Shown here: piece by piece, positions 12,431-24,906 of the stretch | Position numbering within the stretch: position 1 is the first letter of the stretch | How the letters are laid out: every line of letters begins with the position of its first letter | NCBI GenBank assembly: GCA_021464245.1 | Contig: JADCRB010000004.1 | Span: 1 to 64,000, forward strand | From: Carallia brachiata | Lineage: Eukaryota; Streptophyta; Magnoliopsida; Malpighiales; Rhizophoraceae | Direction: 5' to 3' | DNA: 64,000 nt | Translations under genes and position numbers: made by a program | The notes under the pieces: model-generated | Database searches by the model: none | What the model was told of the DNA's origin: nothing | The model's input: only the letters and a program-made list of their open reading frames with translations

Positions 12431-12526
12431 TACAAGAGTACAAATATCCGAAAAAAATAATGATGAAGAAACAAATATACTCCTATAGTGAGAAGGTAGT
12501 ATATACTGTGGTTACTGAATTGTTGA

Positions 12527-15210
12527 TGAGTCCCGTCGTCAAATCCCCGGATTCCAGGATTGTTGATGAGTTCGGTGATGATACCCTACCTTGTGTCTTG
12601 GTTACTGAATCTGGTGCGGATAACTTCTCGATTTCTGATCTTTTTTATGTGTAATTATTTTTCTTTTTTATTAATTCTTTATTAAATTTATTTTATTTAT
12701 TTTTTTGAATTTTAATTTTTTTGTTGTGATATTGGTTAAGGTGCTGCCAAGTCGAAGGTTTTAGGCCATGTTACAAAGTCTGATTGGTTGGCTCTAGAAG
12801 ACGAGGATTTGAAATTGGTTGATTACATGCGTAGTAGTAGCGATTCGAAGATGTTTGTGCCATGGAAGTACGACTTGGGCAAATTGATGCATATTTGAAA
12901 CAAGAAGAGTCTGATTTTGTAGTGCCGGAGAAGGATGGAGGAGTGGTTGATGTGGTGAGCAAGGATGAGGTGGAGAGGGTGAAGGGGTATCCCAAGTTTG
13001 GCAAGGGGACGGTGGGTTCTGATGGGTTAATGTGGTGGCGTTGGATAGTTCACAAGGCAACTCTATTTATCAGATTGGGATCATAAAGTATGTGAAACGG
13101 ACTTATCGGGAGTTGGATGTGATTGGCGGGAACGTGGTGACCATGAATCAGGCCCAGAATTTGATCAAGGAGTATGGCTAAAGTCTATTGCAATTGAGTT
13201 GTGCAACTGACCACTAATGTGGTGAGGTTAACGACGTAGTGGTTAAAAGTGAAGGATTTTTTGTCTTCTTAATTTTTATCGGAGGGGGGGGGGGGGAAGG
13301 AGCATAGTTTTTAAACTGAATCGGTTATTGAACCAGCGAGAAAATTGAGTTGGTAGAGAGGAGGAATGAGCATAGTTTTTAAAACTGAATCGGTTATTGA
13401 ACCAGTGAGAAAATTGAGTTAGTGGCTTAGTGATCCAACTAAAAAATTGACGATTGAACCAACAAGTTAATTCTTTATTTAATAAAATAATAATAAATAC
13501 TTATAATTTATCATTTTTTAATAACACACAATGAGTATTATCATAAAAAATAAAATATGAGTCTACTTATATTTAACATAAAATCAAAGTACAAAATATT
13601 TAAAATAATTTTTTAATTAAATGAATTAATAGAGTATAAATATCAAAAATAAAAATATTATAAAACTATTAATAGAGCATTCATATCTAAAAATAAAATA
13701 TCATAAAGTCAACTTGTGATTCAAAAATATTACATTTCTCATTAATATAAATAAGTGTGATTTACCTTTATTTTTAATTCAAAAAAAGAAAAAAAAAATT
13801 AAAACGGCTTCATTTTAGAGAAACAATTTGAATGACCGGGTGTCGGTTCACCGGTTTTTCAGTCCATCCAGTCGGTTCATTAGTTTTCTGGTCACTGATT
13901 CAATCCGGTTCAGGCGGTTTTCGAATAGTTCATTTCTTACCCCAATTTTATGATAAAACCGGATCGGTCCGGCCTCCCGTTAACTAATTTTTCGGTCCAA
14001 TCGGCCAAGTCGGTCTGATTTTCAAAACTATGGGAAAGAGGGCAGAGTAGTCAATGCACTTTTGTTTTTACTTTTTAACTCAAATGACTATCCTCGTATT
14101 AAATCACAGGCAACTGCAGTTTACAAGGTTTCCACTGTGGCTGCACAAAGTGGTATCCCCTCCATTTCGGATGGTGGCATCAAAAACTCCAGGCATGTTG
14201 TCAAGGCTCTGGTGCTGGGGGCTTCCACTGTCATGAAGGGAAATCTTTTAGCTGGAAGCATGGAAACTGCTGGAACCTACGAGTGTCAGGTATAAGTGGA
14301 AGTGTCATAAAAAATTGTTGTTTGTGTAGATATGATTCTAATGACATCTGGATGCTATGGATTGTTATGCCCTCATTATTTCTATGTTAATGTTGTGAAA
14401 TCTGGGTTGTGTAAATTCCGTTGATTTGCAATTGCAGAATGGTCTCGGGACTAAGAAATACCGTGGTATGGGCTCCTTAGAAGCAATGATTAAAGGGAGT
14501 GATCAACGATACTTCGGTGATGCAGCCAAGCTAAAGATTGCTCAAGGAGTTGTGGGAGCAAGCAGTTGCAGATAAAGGTTCTGTATTGAGGATTGTGCCT
14601 TATACCCTGCAAGCTGTCAAGCAAGGGTTTCAGGATCTTAGGGCTTCATCCTTGCAATCGGCGCATGAATTGTTAAGATCAACGACATTAAGGCTAGAGG
14701 TATGTCTCAGTTTCTAACCTTGAACTTAATTTATTTGTCATGAACTATCTGTACATTATTTGGGTTGAAAACACATGCCTAAGTATGTGTTTCTACACAT
14801 ATACCTAATTATCCGAAGTGCGAGCCTTCTTGAATGGCCCTGTGGCTTATAAGCAAAAGCACTTTCACTTACTGATTGTCTCCCCTCAAAATTTTCTTTT
14901 CTTTAATCTCGCAGGTTGCTAAGCTAATTTCTTATGGATATGGTGAAGGTTAGGCTTGTGAGTTGTTGTCTTTTCTTCCACTGTCAAATGTAGAGTGAAT
15001 GCCTAGCTATAGCTAATGGACAATAGAATCAATTTTCAAGCACATATTCCCCAAGGAATCCCCTGGGTTCTGTGTTCTGTCCTTATTTTTTCCTCGCTAT
15101 TCTTCCATATTGTTGACTTGTTCTCTGGCTTCGTACAGGTGTGGACAGGAGCGGCACAAGCTGAAGGTGGAGTACATGGCCTGGTTTCATATAAGAAGAA
15201 ACCATTTTGA
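12527..15210 (+). pseudogene. IMPDH: Inosine-5'-monophosphate dehydrogenase pseudogene
   Basis: Exon-like pieces near 12527-12650, 12741-13180, 14111-14289, 14438-14699 and 15139-15210 match plant IMPDH, the NAD-dependent enzyme converting IMP to XMP in guanine nucleotide synthesis. Recognisable blocks are the CBS region (DYMRSSSDSKMFVPWKYDLG, DEVERVKGYPKFGKGTVG), [51 protein letters not shown] and the C-terminal GGVHGLVSYKKKPF. Introns keep GT/AG borders. The first exons are missing, as is the block with the catalytic Cys loop (normally before QATAVYK). A one-base deletion shifts the frame near 12882, about 25 codons are lost near 13024, and a 4-base AGCA duplication near 14560 leads to a stop. 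It is not functional. A hAT-like MITE sits in the large central gap. Confidence 0.9.
13303..14032. mobile_element. hAT-like MITE with CATAGTTTT ends
   Basis: The termini CATAGTTTTTAAA and TTTTCAAAACTATG are inverted. The body carries GGTTCA/CCGGTT motifs typical of this widespread plant element. The first 68 bases are duplicated in tandem (13303-13370 and from 13371). The outer flanks GGAAGGAG (13295-13302) and GGAAAGAG (14033-14040) fit an 8-bp hAT target duplication with one mismatch. A G-run of about 14 lies just before it (13283-13296). It lies in a non-exonic gap of the IMPDH pseudogene. Confidence 0.7.
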
Positions 15211-16088
15211 GCTTAAACCTTCCAGCATTAGTTGGTGAAAATGATGGTTTTCTGGGCAAGTTGCAATTGCACCAAGGCCAATATTTCAGTGGAATATTGT
15301 GCACGGAACTCACCAGTTTGCTTCATCTCTTCCATTAAGGTCGTGGGTCAATTTTCCCCAGGTTACTGATTCCTTTTTGTTTATTAAAGACCAGAAAAAT
15401 AAAAATAAAAGAAGGAAGCAAGCTCGTTGATAGTTCTGTTTTCATTGTTCTTGGTCACGTAAGCTTCCACCTACATGTACTTTAAAAATTTGTGCAATTC
15501 CAATGTAAGAGGACCAAATAATGATGATCAGTAAGCATATTCTGTCTTTGTTGTTCTGTGCAAGAAGCACAATTACTCACTCAAACAACATGATGGCAAC
15601 CATTTGCAACATGGATTCATATGCTTAAGATAATATATCATGCTTTGATGAGTGCTTGCTTAGATATACAACTGTCTCCACTTTTCTTCCGAAGCAAACA
15701 ATGTAGATTCATCGGACACTATCTCCCATTTCAAAAGAAAATGGTTATCAGCACTTTTGCTCTGATTGCTTCGTCAGCACCCTTATTTATCATATTACCT
15801 TCTCGTCCAATGGGAAACACCACTGTGCTCGCCACGCGGCACTTGCAGAGTTCCGTAGTGTTCATGATCCATCTTTTGGTTGCCCTCTGCCAAAAAAAAG
15901 ATGATAGGGGAAAAGCATTTGCCACAAGGGATTAGATTTGGCATGATATGGAGCAAAGCACACACAAATAGTACTGGACGAAATGTAGAACACATAGCGT
16001 GTGAAAAATGTGCGCACGCCCGCAGAATAGTCGGAAGGAATTTGTTGCAGCTAATTCCATAAAGAGATCAGATATTTGTGTCGGTGAC
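15211..16088. other. Intergenic between IMPDH pseudogene and diterpene synthase 3' end
   Basis: No separate gene is supported. The right part should include the 3' UTR of the minus-strand diterpene synthase. The small ORFs here overlap one another in conflicting frames and show no domain similarity. Confidence 0.4.
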
Positions 16089-19000
16089 TTACACTTCATT
16101 GAGTACAATGGGTTCATTGATCAGCGCATTTACAGCACTTATCATCTCGTTTTTTGTAAATCCATCATCCTTTATGTAAAAAAGGTGCAAACTTTGAATC
16201 ATGTTCCAAAACAAATCCTTGCAGGGTCTAGGAGTGATGCTGTCTTTTTCCTGCAAAACCAGTTTCAAGAGTTGTTTTCTCTGATCATCAATCACGCTTC
16301 TCATCTTTGCTATGGCTTGTTCTTCGGTTTCAACAGCACTGCTACGAATCATATGCAACAAGACAGCATTCAGTTTCCCCTGTTCGGATTCTCTCTGTCG
16401 TACAGCAATGAAGAGTTAAGTAAGTAAATCAGTCACATCAGACATGAGAGAAGCAACATCATTTTTGTTTATTTGAAAAAGATCATACACCTGATGGCTT
16501 CTGCAATCATTGAGGAGACGTCCACAAGTGCTCATAACATAGTACAGATTATGTAATTCTGAACTTCTCACAACCTCTTCCGAAATCTTGGGCCCTACAA
16601 GATAGAGTGCTGAGAGGACAATCGGTCCTAAAGCAATTGATACATATGCATTTTCCATATATTCGTCGAGTGTTGGAGTTGATCCGTTGCTTGACCACTG
16701 AGCTTCTTTCAACATAGACTTCACCAAAGCAACCCACTGCAATACAAACATGGATTAGATGGCTCTAGCTAAAACGATTAAAGTGAATTGAGTTTCTCTA
16801 CGATTTTAACCAGCTCGTTGCAATTCATTCCCAAGAAAGAACTTACATAAACAGTATACACTAAGATAGATAAATATTGAATGAAGATAAAGTGAACAAT
16901 GCTTGCCAAACCCAAATCCGTATGCAAGTAATGCCGTTAGACCTTCCACCAGTTACTTTAGATATTGCCAATATGAAAATGTCAATGGACTTTATCTTAC
17001 AACTTCAGTAACATGACTTGTCACATTACGCCCTTGCCATTTGAGTGCTTTATCTCCAATCTCACAAATAGTGCTCTGAATTGCTTCAAATAGGATCTCA
17101 ACTTTCTTTGAACAAACATCGGTACTCTTATTTACGTCCCACCTGTGTTTTGATCGTTATAAACCATGTTTTCAGTAGAAGAAATTGACACGAAACAAAA
17201 ATTATGGCAGAGCACAAGAACGCACTTCTCAAGCAGTTGGACTAAGTTAATCAGCTCCTCTTCAGATCCTCCAACATCATAGAAGTCATCAACAACCGTA
17301 GTAAGCACACCATTTTTAGCCCATGCTATACGAGCATCCGATAGTTCTGGAGCAGGGAGAGTTGCTGCCGCAGAGAAGTAACAATATCCCAATTTCTGCC
17401 TCGCAAATTGTAGCTTGTCTAATTTTTTTTCTACAATCCACCTGCTTGCATACGAGTATAATAGGTACTAAATGTTAAGCGTCCATGATTGTAGCATAAA
17501 GCCCAAAATTAATTAAGGTTTTAGGGCAAACCTGTGCACCTGTATCCTAAAATAGAAATGGACATGAAAAATAAGAGTTACGAGGAGGGAACGGAGGTCC
17601 GAGAAGGCTAATCTTAGCTGGGAAGCTTCAGAACGAATATTAAAAAATGTACCGGCTTTCATTAACATTGTTCAAAATGCCTGGCAGCATGTAATGGTCC
17701 AAGAACATATGTAAGAACACGTACCTTCCAAGATGTTCAAGTTCTTTGCACTGTATTGATTGGCACATGTTGAAGTCTTCTACTGCCAGTTTAAGAAAGT
17801 TTTCGTTTCTGATATTTGAAGAACTGGAGATAACATGTTTAAGTACAAAGAAGTTAGAATGCAGATGGATGCTTAAAGAATTTCAATAGCTTCTGTAAGA
17901 TTGTCTTGAGAAAAATAGAAAAGCATATGAATGAGAGAGGTTTACCGGGATGAGGATTTTAAAATCCTTGTATCATCTACATTGTAATGCTCAATCCTTC
18001 TCCTATTAGCTAACCATTTCAAATCCGCTTGGTGGGGAAAGTTTAGAGCATCAAAAACCTGAAATTATGATGGAAGCTGAAGTTAGACATTCCAGCAAAA
18101 TGAAAACGATTGCTTAATCAGATCCATCATAGGGACTTGACTATTGCCAGTAGTCAGGGGGAACTACCTCTGAGGTGATATACTCGCACAGTCTATCTAA
18201 ATAGGCTGAGCCTTTCAACAATTCTTGTTTTAGGTAATGTTTTGTCCACAAAAGTTGTTCTTCCAAGAGTGATTCATCTGAATATAACATCTCTGAAGCC
18301 CTGTACAACTCTAAGGCAGCTTCCATGTCTCCCGAATATCCTCTAAATGAGTTGAAGAAATGATCGCTGGAGAACTGTGACAAAATATCTGCACCACATG
18401 GCACGTTGATCAGAGCCTTATGGAATAAAATTAAATAATGAAAGTATCAATCCCAATTCTGAGGTCTCAACAAGTTACCTGAAGAGACATTATATCCATT
18501 GGCACGTAATATTCGAAATGCCATGGCACAAGTGGTACAATCTAAAAATATCTCTTCCTCCCCCTGCAGCCAGTACCTGTTTGTTTGCTAATGTCATGCT
18601 TCCCCGGGTATAAACAAGAACCAATCTTTTACTTTTAGCAAAATTTTAGTGAAAGAACCCTCTCACATTTGATGAATATGATCTTCTTGTAGTCTCTTTC
18701 ATACACAATAACATGGTATTCACATTCACAAAGTGGAAAGGGAATATTACCGATAGGTTTCATCTAGTACAAGTTCTATTTCTTTCTTGAAATGCCGTTC
18801 AATTCCCAACCTTCCAAGAGTATCAACCATACGAAGACGAGCATATATATGCAGTGGATATATGGTTGGAACTGCAAAGATGAATGAAAATCAATAACTT
18901 TATATCAACAAACTCGTAGGGCATACAAATTACATTGTTGAGACATGCTAACGAACCTGCATCCCCAAACTTGTCCAGGACCAAATGAAGGTAATGAAGA

Positions 19001-21861
19001 CAGCTAGCATCTTGGAGATGGCTAACAGCAGCTGCTGTAGTGGATGGTGAATTAAACAGTGACCCATTCTTTCTTTGATATTTCATGACCATTTCCCAGT
19101 CCTGCAATTTCCCAATCCCTTCTGAAACATACGCCATGTAGGCTTTCCTCCCCTCCGGGTTTTTGTCATAGCTGCTGCAACAACACCAGATGAAAAGGAG
19201 AAGCAATTCATAATTTGAGAACTGAAGCTTGTTACTGCACATTTTGAGTCACCAGGACTTTTCTTAAGTAGCAAGGCCGAATAAACCAACCCACTGACAA
19301 CTATCTCAGCGTTTCTGGTCATTATTTTATGTTTGTAGTTTTTAATCAGATATTAGCGGGAAATTGTTATTAAAATACATTTTTTAAAATTTACATGAAA
19401 GCCAAACACAGCAGTTCAAACATTAAGCAGAAGCTGTACCTTCCAAGCTCCAAATCTCTCCTGCGCAACATAACATCAATATCAGTTGATTTAAGAGGGA
19501 GGTTCAAATTCATGTCCTTAGCATACTCAATCATTCCAGGAAAAATTATATCAAATCCGATTGGTGTATGTTGGTTCACATCCGTAACTGAAGTGGAGTT
19601 CAATTCAATAAACTGGAGACCTGCAACAAGAGACAGTATTAATAGAACCACAATTAGAGGTGTCAAAAAGTCGAGTTGGGTCGGATTCAGGTTGAATCAT
19701 TTCTAGTTAAAGTCATTTTTAGTTGGAGTTCATGTTACTGGTTGGATCGTTTTAGTTTCGGGTTGGATTTGGATCGAATTCGAGTCTAAATCGAACTGAG
19801 CCGTTATTCTTTCAAATCATTTTTCACTAAAGGAAAATATTTCAATTAAATTCAAAACTTATTCATATAATGAATTAAATGTTTAAATTTAGTTTTTTTT
19901 GTCATATATATATATTTATACTCTACGAAAATAGTACCAATTAATACTTAGAAGAGAAAAAGTCAAAGGTAAAAACTAAAAAAAAAAATTTCACTATTTT
20001 GTCTTTTTCTTAACCAAACAGATGGCACGGATCCAATCCGATTCAACCAAAATTTTTCGAGTCATTTTCGAGTTCTGATCACTTTTGGATTTAGATTGAA
20101 AGGTTGGGCTCCTGACCCAATTTTTTCAACTGGATTCAGTCGGATTATCGGGTCAAGTCACTTTTTGATACCTCTAATCACAGTGATGGATGTTGAAATG
20201 TTGCAAGCGTAAGCATATAGCAAAGGAACTCCCACATGGAAAATTTGAGACAAGTTCCAACAACATATATATGAAGGGCCATGACCCATATTTCAGACCA
20301 ATTGATTTTGGGAAAAAAAATGGAGCCAGCAGTCTATTTGTTTGTTACTTGCTTTCGTACTTATGACCAGATATACAGAAGCTTAGTCCGAAGCGCAAAG
20401 GACAATACAGAGCGTCATGTGAGTTTGCATATTTCGTACTAACTATATTGAGGTTGCGAGCCTGCATATTTCACATGAGCCGAAAAATTAATAAAAGGTA
20501 CCTTTATGGATTTGTTCTTCACCAATATCCCACCGCTTCAGTGCAAGAATGCATGCAAGTGTAGAAGATAGGGTATCTTTCATCAAGAAAGGTTGACGAT
20601 GAGGAAGACCCCAAGAACCATCACTTAGTTGATTTTCTGCAATCCATTTTATGCATTGGGGAAAACAAGGAGTTTTCGGGGAGTTGAGAGATGGGACCAT
20701 TGCTACCCAAGCAGTGTCATACGAAGAAACCGAAAGTTCTATGTTATCAAACATTTTCCTGATTCTTTCCTGATTCTTCACAATTGCTGCAAGAATTGTA
20801 AGATTAAGCGCAAATAATACTAAGAGAATCAACACCGTACACAATGAATCGCTTATAGGTAAATGTCAAAGAAGCAAAAAGAAACCACAAAAGGCCAGAA
20901 ACTGAAAAGCACAGTAAAAAAAATCAATTTTGCACCATTTTCAAAATTTTATCTGAATTTTTAACAAACAAACTGAAAAATTTTAAAAAAAGACAAATCC
21001 CAAATCCTGTTTCGACTTCAAGCTCTACCAAAGTTCAGATACCATTTTGACGCAGGTTTTCTTTGCCACCCTACATGTCCTTTCAGGTATTTTCACTTGC
21101 ATATCTGCAAAGCTACTATTTCATCTTATTTCATTATGTCAACATCGACTGGGAAACTCACAGTACAACATCCTGATTTGTGGACATTGAACATAGGCCA
21201 CTTATATATGATTCTTTTTGGTCTGACACCCCTAGTATCCAGAAGTCATATTAAATCCTAACTAATCTGGAGTCAAGCCGGGAAGGACCACAAGGGTTCA
21301 AAACTCTCTGAACGCCCATTTTTTTCTATACACAAGGCTCGGACTCAAGACATCACTTAAAGAGAATCGAGCCTCTGCCACTCGAACTAACAGGTAATGG
21401 TCCACTTATGTATGATTCTGTAGGCAGAGAACTTCAAGGGAATGTTACATACATTTCCCTTTCAACTTGCTCTCCATTAGGAGTGACTATGGCCAACCCT
21501 AGCTTCACACCAACTACAAATAAACCACCCTGCAAGCACTAAATAATGACTATCATCTCTAGAAAACCTCATTCAACACGAGGTTTTGGTTAAAAGTAGA
21601 AAATCAGGCCCAAGGTATAAACTTTAACCAGAAAACAATACATGCAAGAAAGAAAATTTCAAGAATTTGATCAAAACATGTAAAAAGAAACCCCGCTTGA
21701 AATGAAATGAAGCTTGGCATGAAACTCACAAGAAACCCAATAACCCATGAAAAAAAAAAAGAAAGAGAATCCAGAACATCAAAGGAGAAAGAAGAACCTG
21801 ACGAAGGGGTGGTGGTGGGGACAATAGGATTGAGAGACATTGGCGCTATGGGAGGGAACAA
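16089..21861 (-). CDS. KSL: ent-Kaurene synthase-like class I diterpene synthase (13 exons)
   Basis: Spliced minus-strand gene. Exons: 21798-21861, 20502-20786, 19440-19620, 18957-19171, 18751-18871, 18479-18576, 18168-18388, 17946-18058, 17725-17823, 17226-17441, 17001-17142, 16491-16736 and 16089-16394. Every intron has GT/AG ends. The exons sum to 2307 nt (768 residues), with phases that join without a stop, close to the usual length of kaurene synthases (TPS-e/f). The N-terminal part has [13 protein letters not shown] and QLSDGSWG. The class I Mg-binding motif DDFYD is at 17276-17290. The second metal motif NDCRSHQRE (NDxxSxxxE) spans the last intron. No class II DxDD motif is seen, as expected for an enzyme that ionises the diphosphate of copalyl-type substrates. 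The product cannot be read from sequence. The leader before RIRKMFD is only about 28 residues, so plastid targeting is uncertain. A second ATG (21840) is in frame. Intron 2 holds a MITE. Exon 4 has a tandem CAGCAG acceptor. Confidence 0.92.
19655..20176. mobile_element. MULE-type MITE, GGGTCGGGT family, copy 3, in an intron
   Basis: Ends TAGAGGTGTCAAAA and TTTTTGATACCTCTA are those of the copies at 1387 and 9645. The interior is more diverged (GGGTCAAG, TCGGATT motifs) and about 100 bp shorter, and the central CACGTCAT palindrome is gone. I found no clear target duplication. It lies wholly within intron 2 of the diterpene synthase, clear of both splice sites. Confidence 0.7.
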
Positions 21862-21914
21862 AAAAGTGTAATTTTAATTTGATAGTGTGGTGGCCTTCCA
21901 ATGAATTGGTGTAT

Positions 21915-21929
21915 TGGGATTTATATAGA
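21915..21929 (-). promoter_or_regulatory. TATA box of the diterpene synthase
   Basis: On the minus strand CTATATAAATCCC lies about 55-65 bases upstream of the first in-frame ATG (21861). It is followed by an AT/CA-rich stretch suited to a transcription start about 30 bases on. Start-site position is inferred. Confidence 0.55.
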
Positions 21930-22339
21930 CATGAGAGACACTGACAAAGAGGCAAAAGGATTTACATTTAGACAGGAGCTATTAATGGGAATCTCCAGAC
22001 AAGTAGATACAGTTTCCCATGATGTCTCCACACAACAAAAACAATCAGCAACTTAAGATTGTTTGTATCACGGAAAATTGTGTTCAACTAAAAATAATAA
22101 GAAATCAAAAGTACAAAAAAAATAATTTTTAAGAAAAATAACTTCACCTCATTACGAGTTGAAGTCGTTTTTATCTGTGTTAGATCGTCACTTGGTCGAC
22201 CACATCGGTCGGCCACATCAGCAAATCAATGAGAGCAGAATGCTCGCAGCAATCGACAGTCGACCACCGTGGAAGACCAAACGAGGTCAGAATACGTTAG
22301 ATCGTTTCTTGGTTGACCACATCGGCCAATGAATATTAT
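21930..22339. other. Upstream region of the diterpene synthase; short direct repeat
   Basis: No gene is seen. A string of about 27 bases with TTGGTCGACCACATCGG (near 22191) recurs as TTGGTTGACCACATCGG about 106 bp downstream (near 22298). Its role is unknown. The family A repeat begins just after. Confidence 0.4.
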
Positions 22340-22960
22340 AATCACTTGCCGAATGGCCAAAATGTTTTTCCATTTTTCACAATTATTCTTTAAGGAAAGT
22401 TTTGAAAAAAAAAATTATACGCCTGAAGAATGAGAGATTGATTGCGTGTTTCAGATGAGCCAACGGTGGGATGAATATATGCTAGTATTTTGAAAAAATG
22501 ATTTTTTCATTTAATTTGATTTTTAAATTTCAAAATAAATGTCATGTTTGCACGTTATGTTGTCAAATTTTTCACCTACTTGGGTGTAAGTTAACGGAAT
22601 TCGTTCGTGTCTATAGTTAAGTTTTTGCTAAAAATAATTTTAAGGAACCAAATAATTACTTTTTAAAAATGGTGTTATGAGATCACGGATAATTTGAATT
22701 TATTTGCATATTAACTATTTATTTTTTCAATGGTCATGCGAAGACTTTAAATAGTAAAGAAAAGTAAACGTTAACAATGGTCATGCAAAGGCCCAACGGA
22801 GAATCCTCGTCCCATAATTGAGGCATCTAGATAAAAAAGTCTTTGAAAGCTGTAGTGGGATTTTCTAGTTCACTAGAAAGATGCAAATCTTGTGACCATT
22901 ACTTACGTGGAATTCAACTATTATTAGGTCACAATCAACGATAAATCAGAGTAAATAGTC
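22340..22960 (+). repeat. Family A repeat copy, plus orientation
   Basis: Family A landmarks in plus orientation: GATTGCGTGTTTCAGATGAG near 22441, CATAATTGAGGCATCT near 22815 and GTTCACTAGAAAGATGC near 22868. Non-coding. Confidence 0.65.
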
Positions 22961-23929
22961 TAATTCCTCTTTTCTAACTCTAAAAAATTTTAGGATGTCT
23001 TTCTGTAATTCCTTCTTTCTCATTTAAACTTTTTTTTTTCGGGCTTTTTTCAAATCTATTATGATCTTTCACTTTACATCATGAATTCTTTAGTTGGCTT
23101 TAAATCTATTATCTCCTCATTCCAAATATAATAACAAATTTTTTTACCCAAATCTAAGATTCCAACCTTAAACCTTCCAAAAAAAAATCAAAAACTTTTG
23201 GTTTTTGAATTGAAAATAAAGATTTAAAGTTGGAATTTTGAAAATAAAAATGAAATCTGTTGCTTTAGACAACATGATAGAATTGCAACCAACTAAAGAG
23301 TTCGTGATATATTCCAAAAAAAAAAAAGGTTGACAATGGATTCGTAAAAAATCAAAAAGTTCATAGTTTTTTTTATCAGATTAACCTTTTTTTTTAGAAA
23401 ACCAATTTTTAATAGAAAAAAATATTTTCATTTTATAAGAGTGACTTCAAAGTAATAACAAAAAGATATGAGCCGTTAAATAAATGAATTTATGAAATAA
23501 AAGATAGATAAATATTTAGACGCTACTAAATCGAACAGCATTGCTATTTAATTGTATAGTCATTAAAAAAATAAATTTTTAATATCTATTTACCTCCCCT
23601 TACTCCGATTTCTAGATCTGCCACTCTTTTCCGACAATTTTTTCTGCGGATTGGCACTCAAAGGAAAACTAAAATACTTAATCGGAAGAGATTCCACTTT
23701 AATTCGAAAGTTATGAGCAACTGAAGTTAGCCATTGAGAATCTACGTTTAGCCAATCTACTGTGATATACTCTTTTGTTTTTCTTTTTTTTGATGACAAA
23801 AAAAAAAAAAAAAAACACCCCTTCATTTTTAACGCCAGTACGCCCACCATCAGAGAATTTCAACTATCAATATATGACACGCCTTACCTAATCGGGACCA
23901 AAAATTTATTTGCGTTTTAATATTTTAAA
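22961..23929. other. No gene recognised
   Basis: AT-rich, with homopolymer runs (for example A-run 23800-23816). Short strings resemble the 11281/24907 inverted repeat (AATTTTAGGATGTCTTT near 22987). No coding feature is supported. Confidence 0.4.
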
Positions 23930-24340
23930 CGTGAATGTGTCCACTATCAAAGACTTTAAACAATAAAGAAAAGTAAACATTAACATGGTCACAAAGGTCC
24001 AACGGAGAATCCTGGTTCCATAATTGAGGCATCTCTATTAAAAAGTCTTTGAAAGCTGTCGTGGGATTTGTTAGTTCACTAGAAATATGCAGATCTTGTG
24101 GCCATTACTTGCATCCCATGCGTTGAAACTTTCTTTGTTTTTTTTCCTTTCTTTTCTTTCTTTTTTTTTTTTTTGTGAATTGGGTGTTGAAATTATTATT
24201 AGGTCACAATCAACAGTAAATCAGTAATTGATTATTGGTTATCCTTTTATAATTGCATTATTACCAATGACTTTGTAAAGAGCACTCTCATGTAACAACG
24301 CATAAAGAACAATATGAGAGCAAAGAAAAGGCATCAAAGT
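23930..24340 (+). repeat. Family A repeat copy, partial
   Basis: Carries AATAAAGAAAAGTAAACATT, CATAATTGAGGCATCT (near 24021) and GTTCACTAGAAATATGC in the plus orientation. Truncated relative to other copies and non-coding. Confidence 0.6.
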
Positions 24341-24906
24341 AATTAAATTTATATTTAGTTTTATTTATTTGTGGGACAAAATAAAATTTGATTGTTGCTA
24401 ACATGTTATTCTCTAGATGTTCCTATTTTTTTTCTTTTTTCCTTTGCAAAATGAACAATTAATATTAATAACATCCCTCTCATGAAGAGAATCTGGTGTT
24501 CCCATAGTACTTTTAAAAATAAACACTACCTTTTTGATGGTTTGACAAAAAAAAAAAAAACTTTTAAATATTGCCAGTCGTTTTGATTCCAAAGAATTTT
24601 GAAACAAATTAAATTGTAAGGAAAAAGCTAAATGGCAGTAAGTTAGGTAGCTTCCATAGCTTCCTAACTAATGAGTGATTTTCTTGTTTTTTTCGTTGTT
24701 ATTATTGTAATTTTAATATTGCGTCATAATTTGGTTTGACATATCATATATTATTGTTATATCCTGAATTATGCGTCATATATTTTGATTGACATGTCGT
24801 ATACTAACAGCTAATTAGCAGTTACCTAACTTGATAGCCACCTAATGGTGTCCAAATTGTAAATGGATATTAAAATGTGTCTTATTTTTAATATGCAAAT
24901 AAAGGA
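24341..24906. other. No gene recognised
   Basis: AT-rich spacer with no supported feature. Confidence 0.35.

Noticed and set aside
12771..13060. Minus-strand Ser/Pro/His-rich frames
   Set aside because: Antisense to the IMPDH exon, where the plus strand has clear homology.
15621..16062. Overlapping plus-strand frames near the diterpene synthase 3' end
   Set aside because: No domain, conflicting frames, and the region is the likely 3' UTR of the minus-strand gene.
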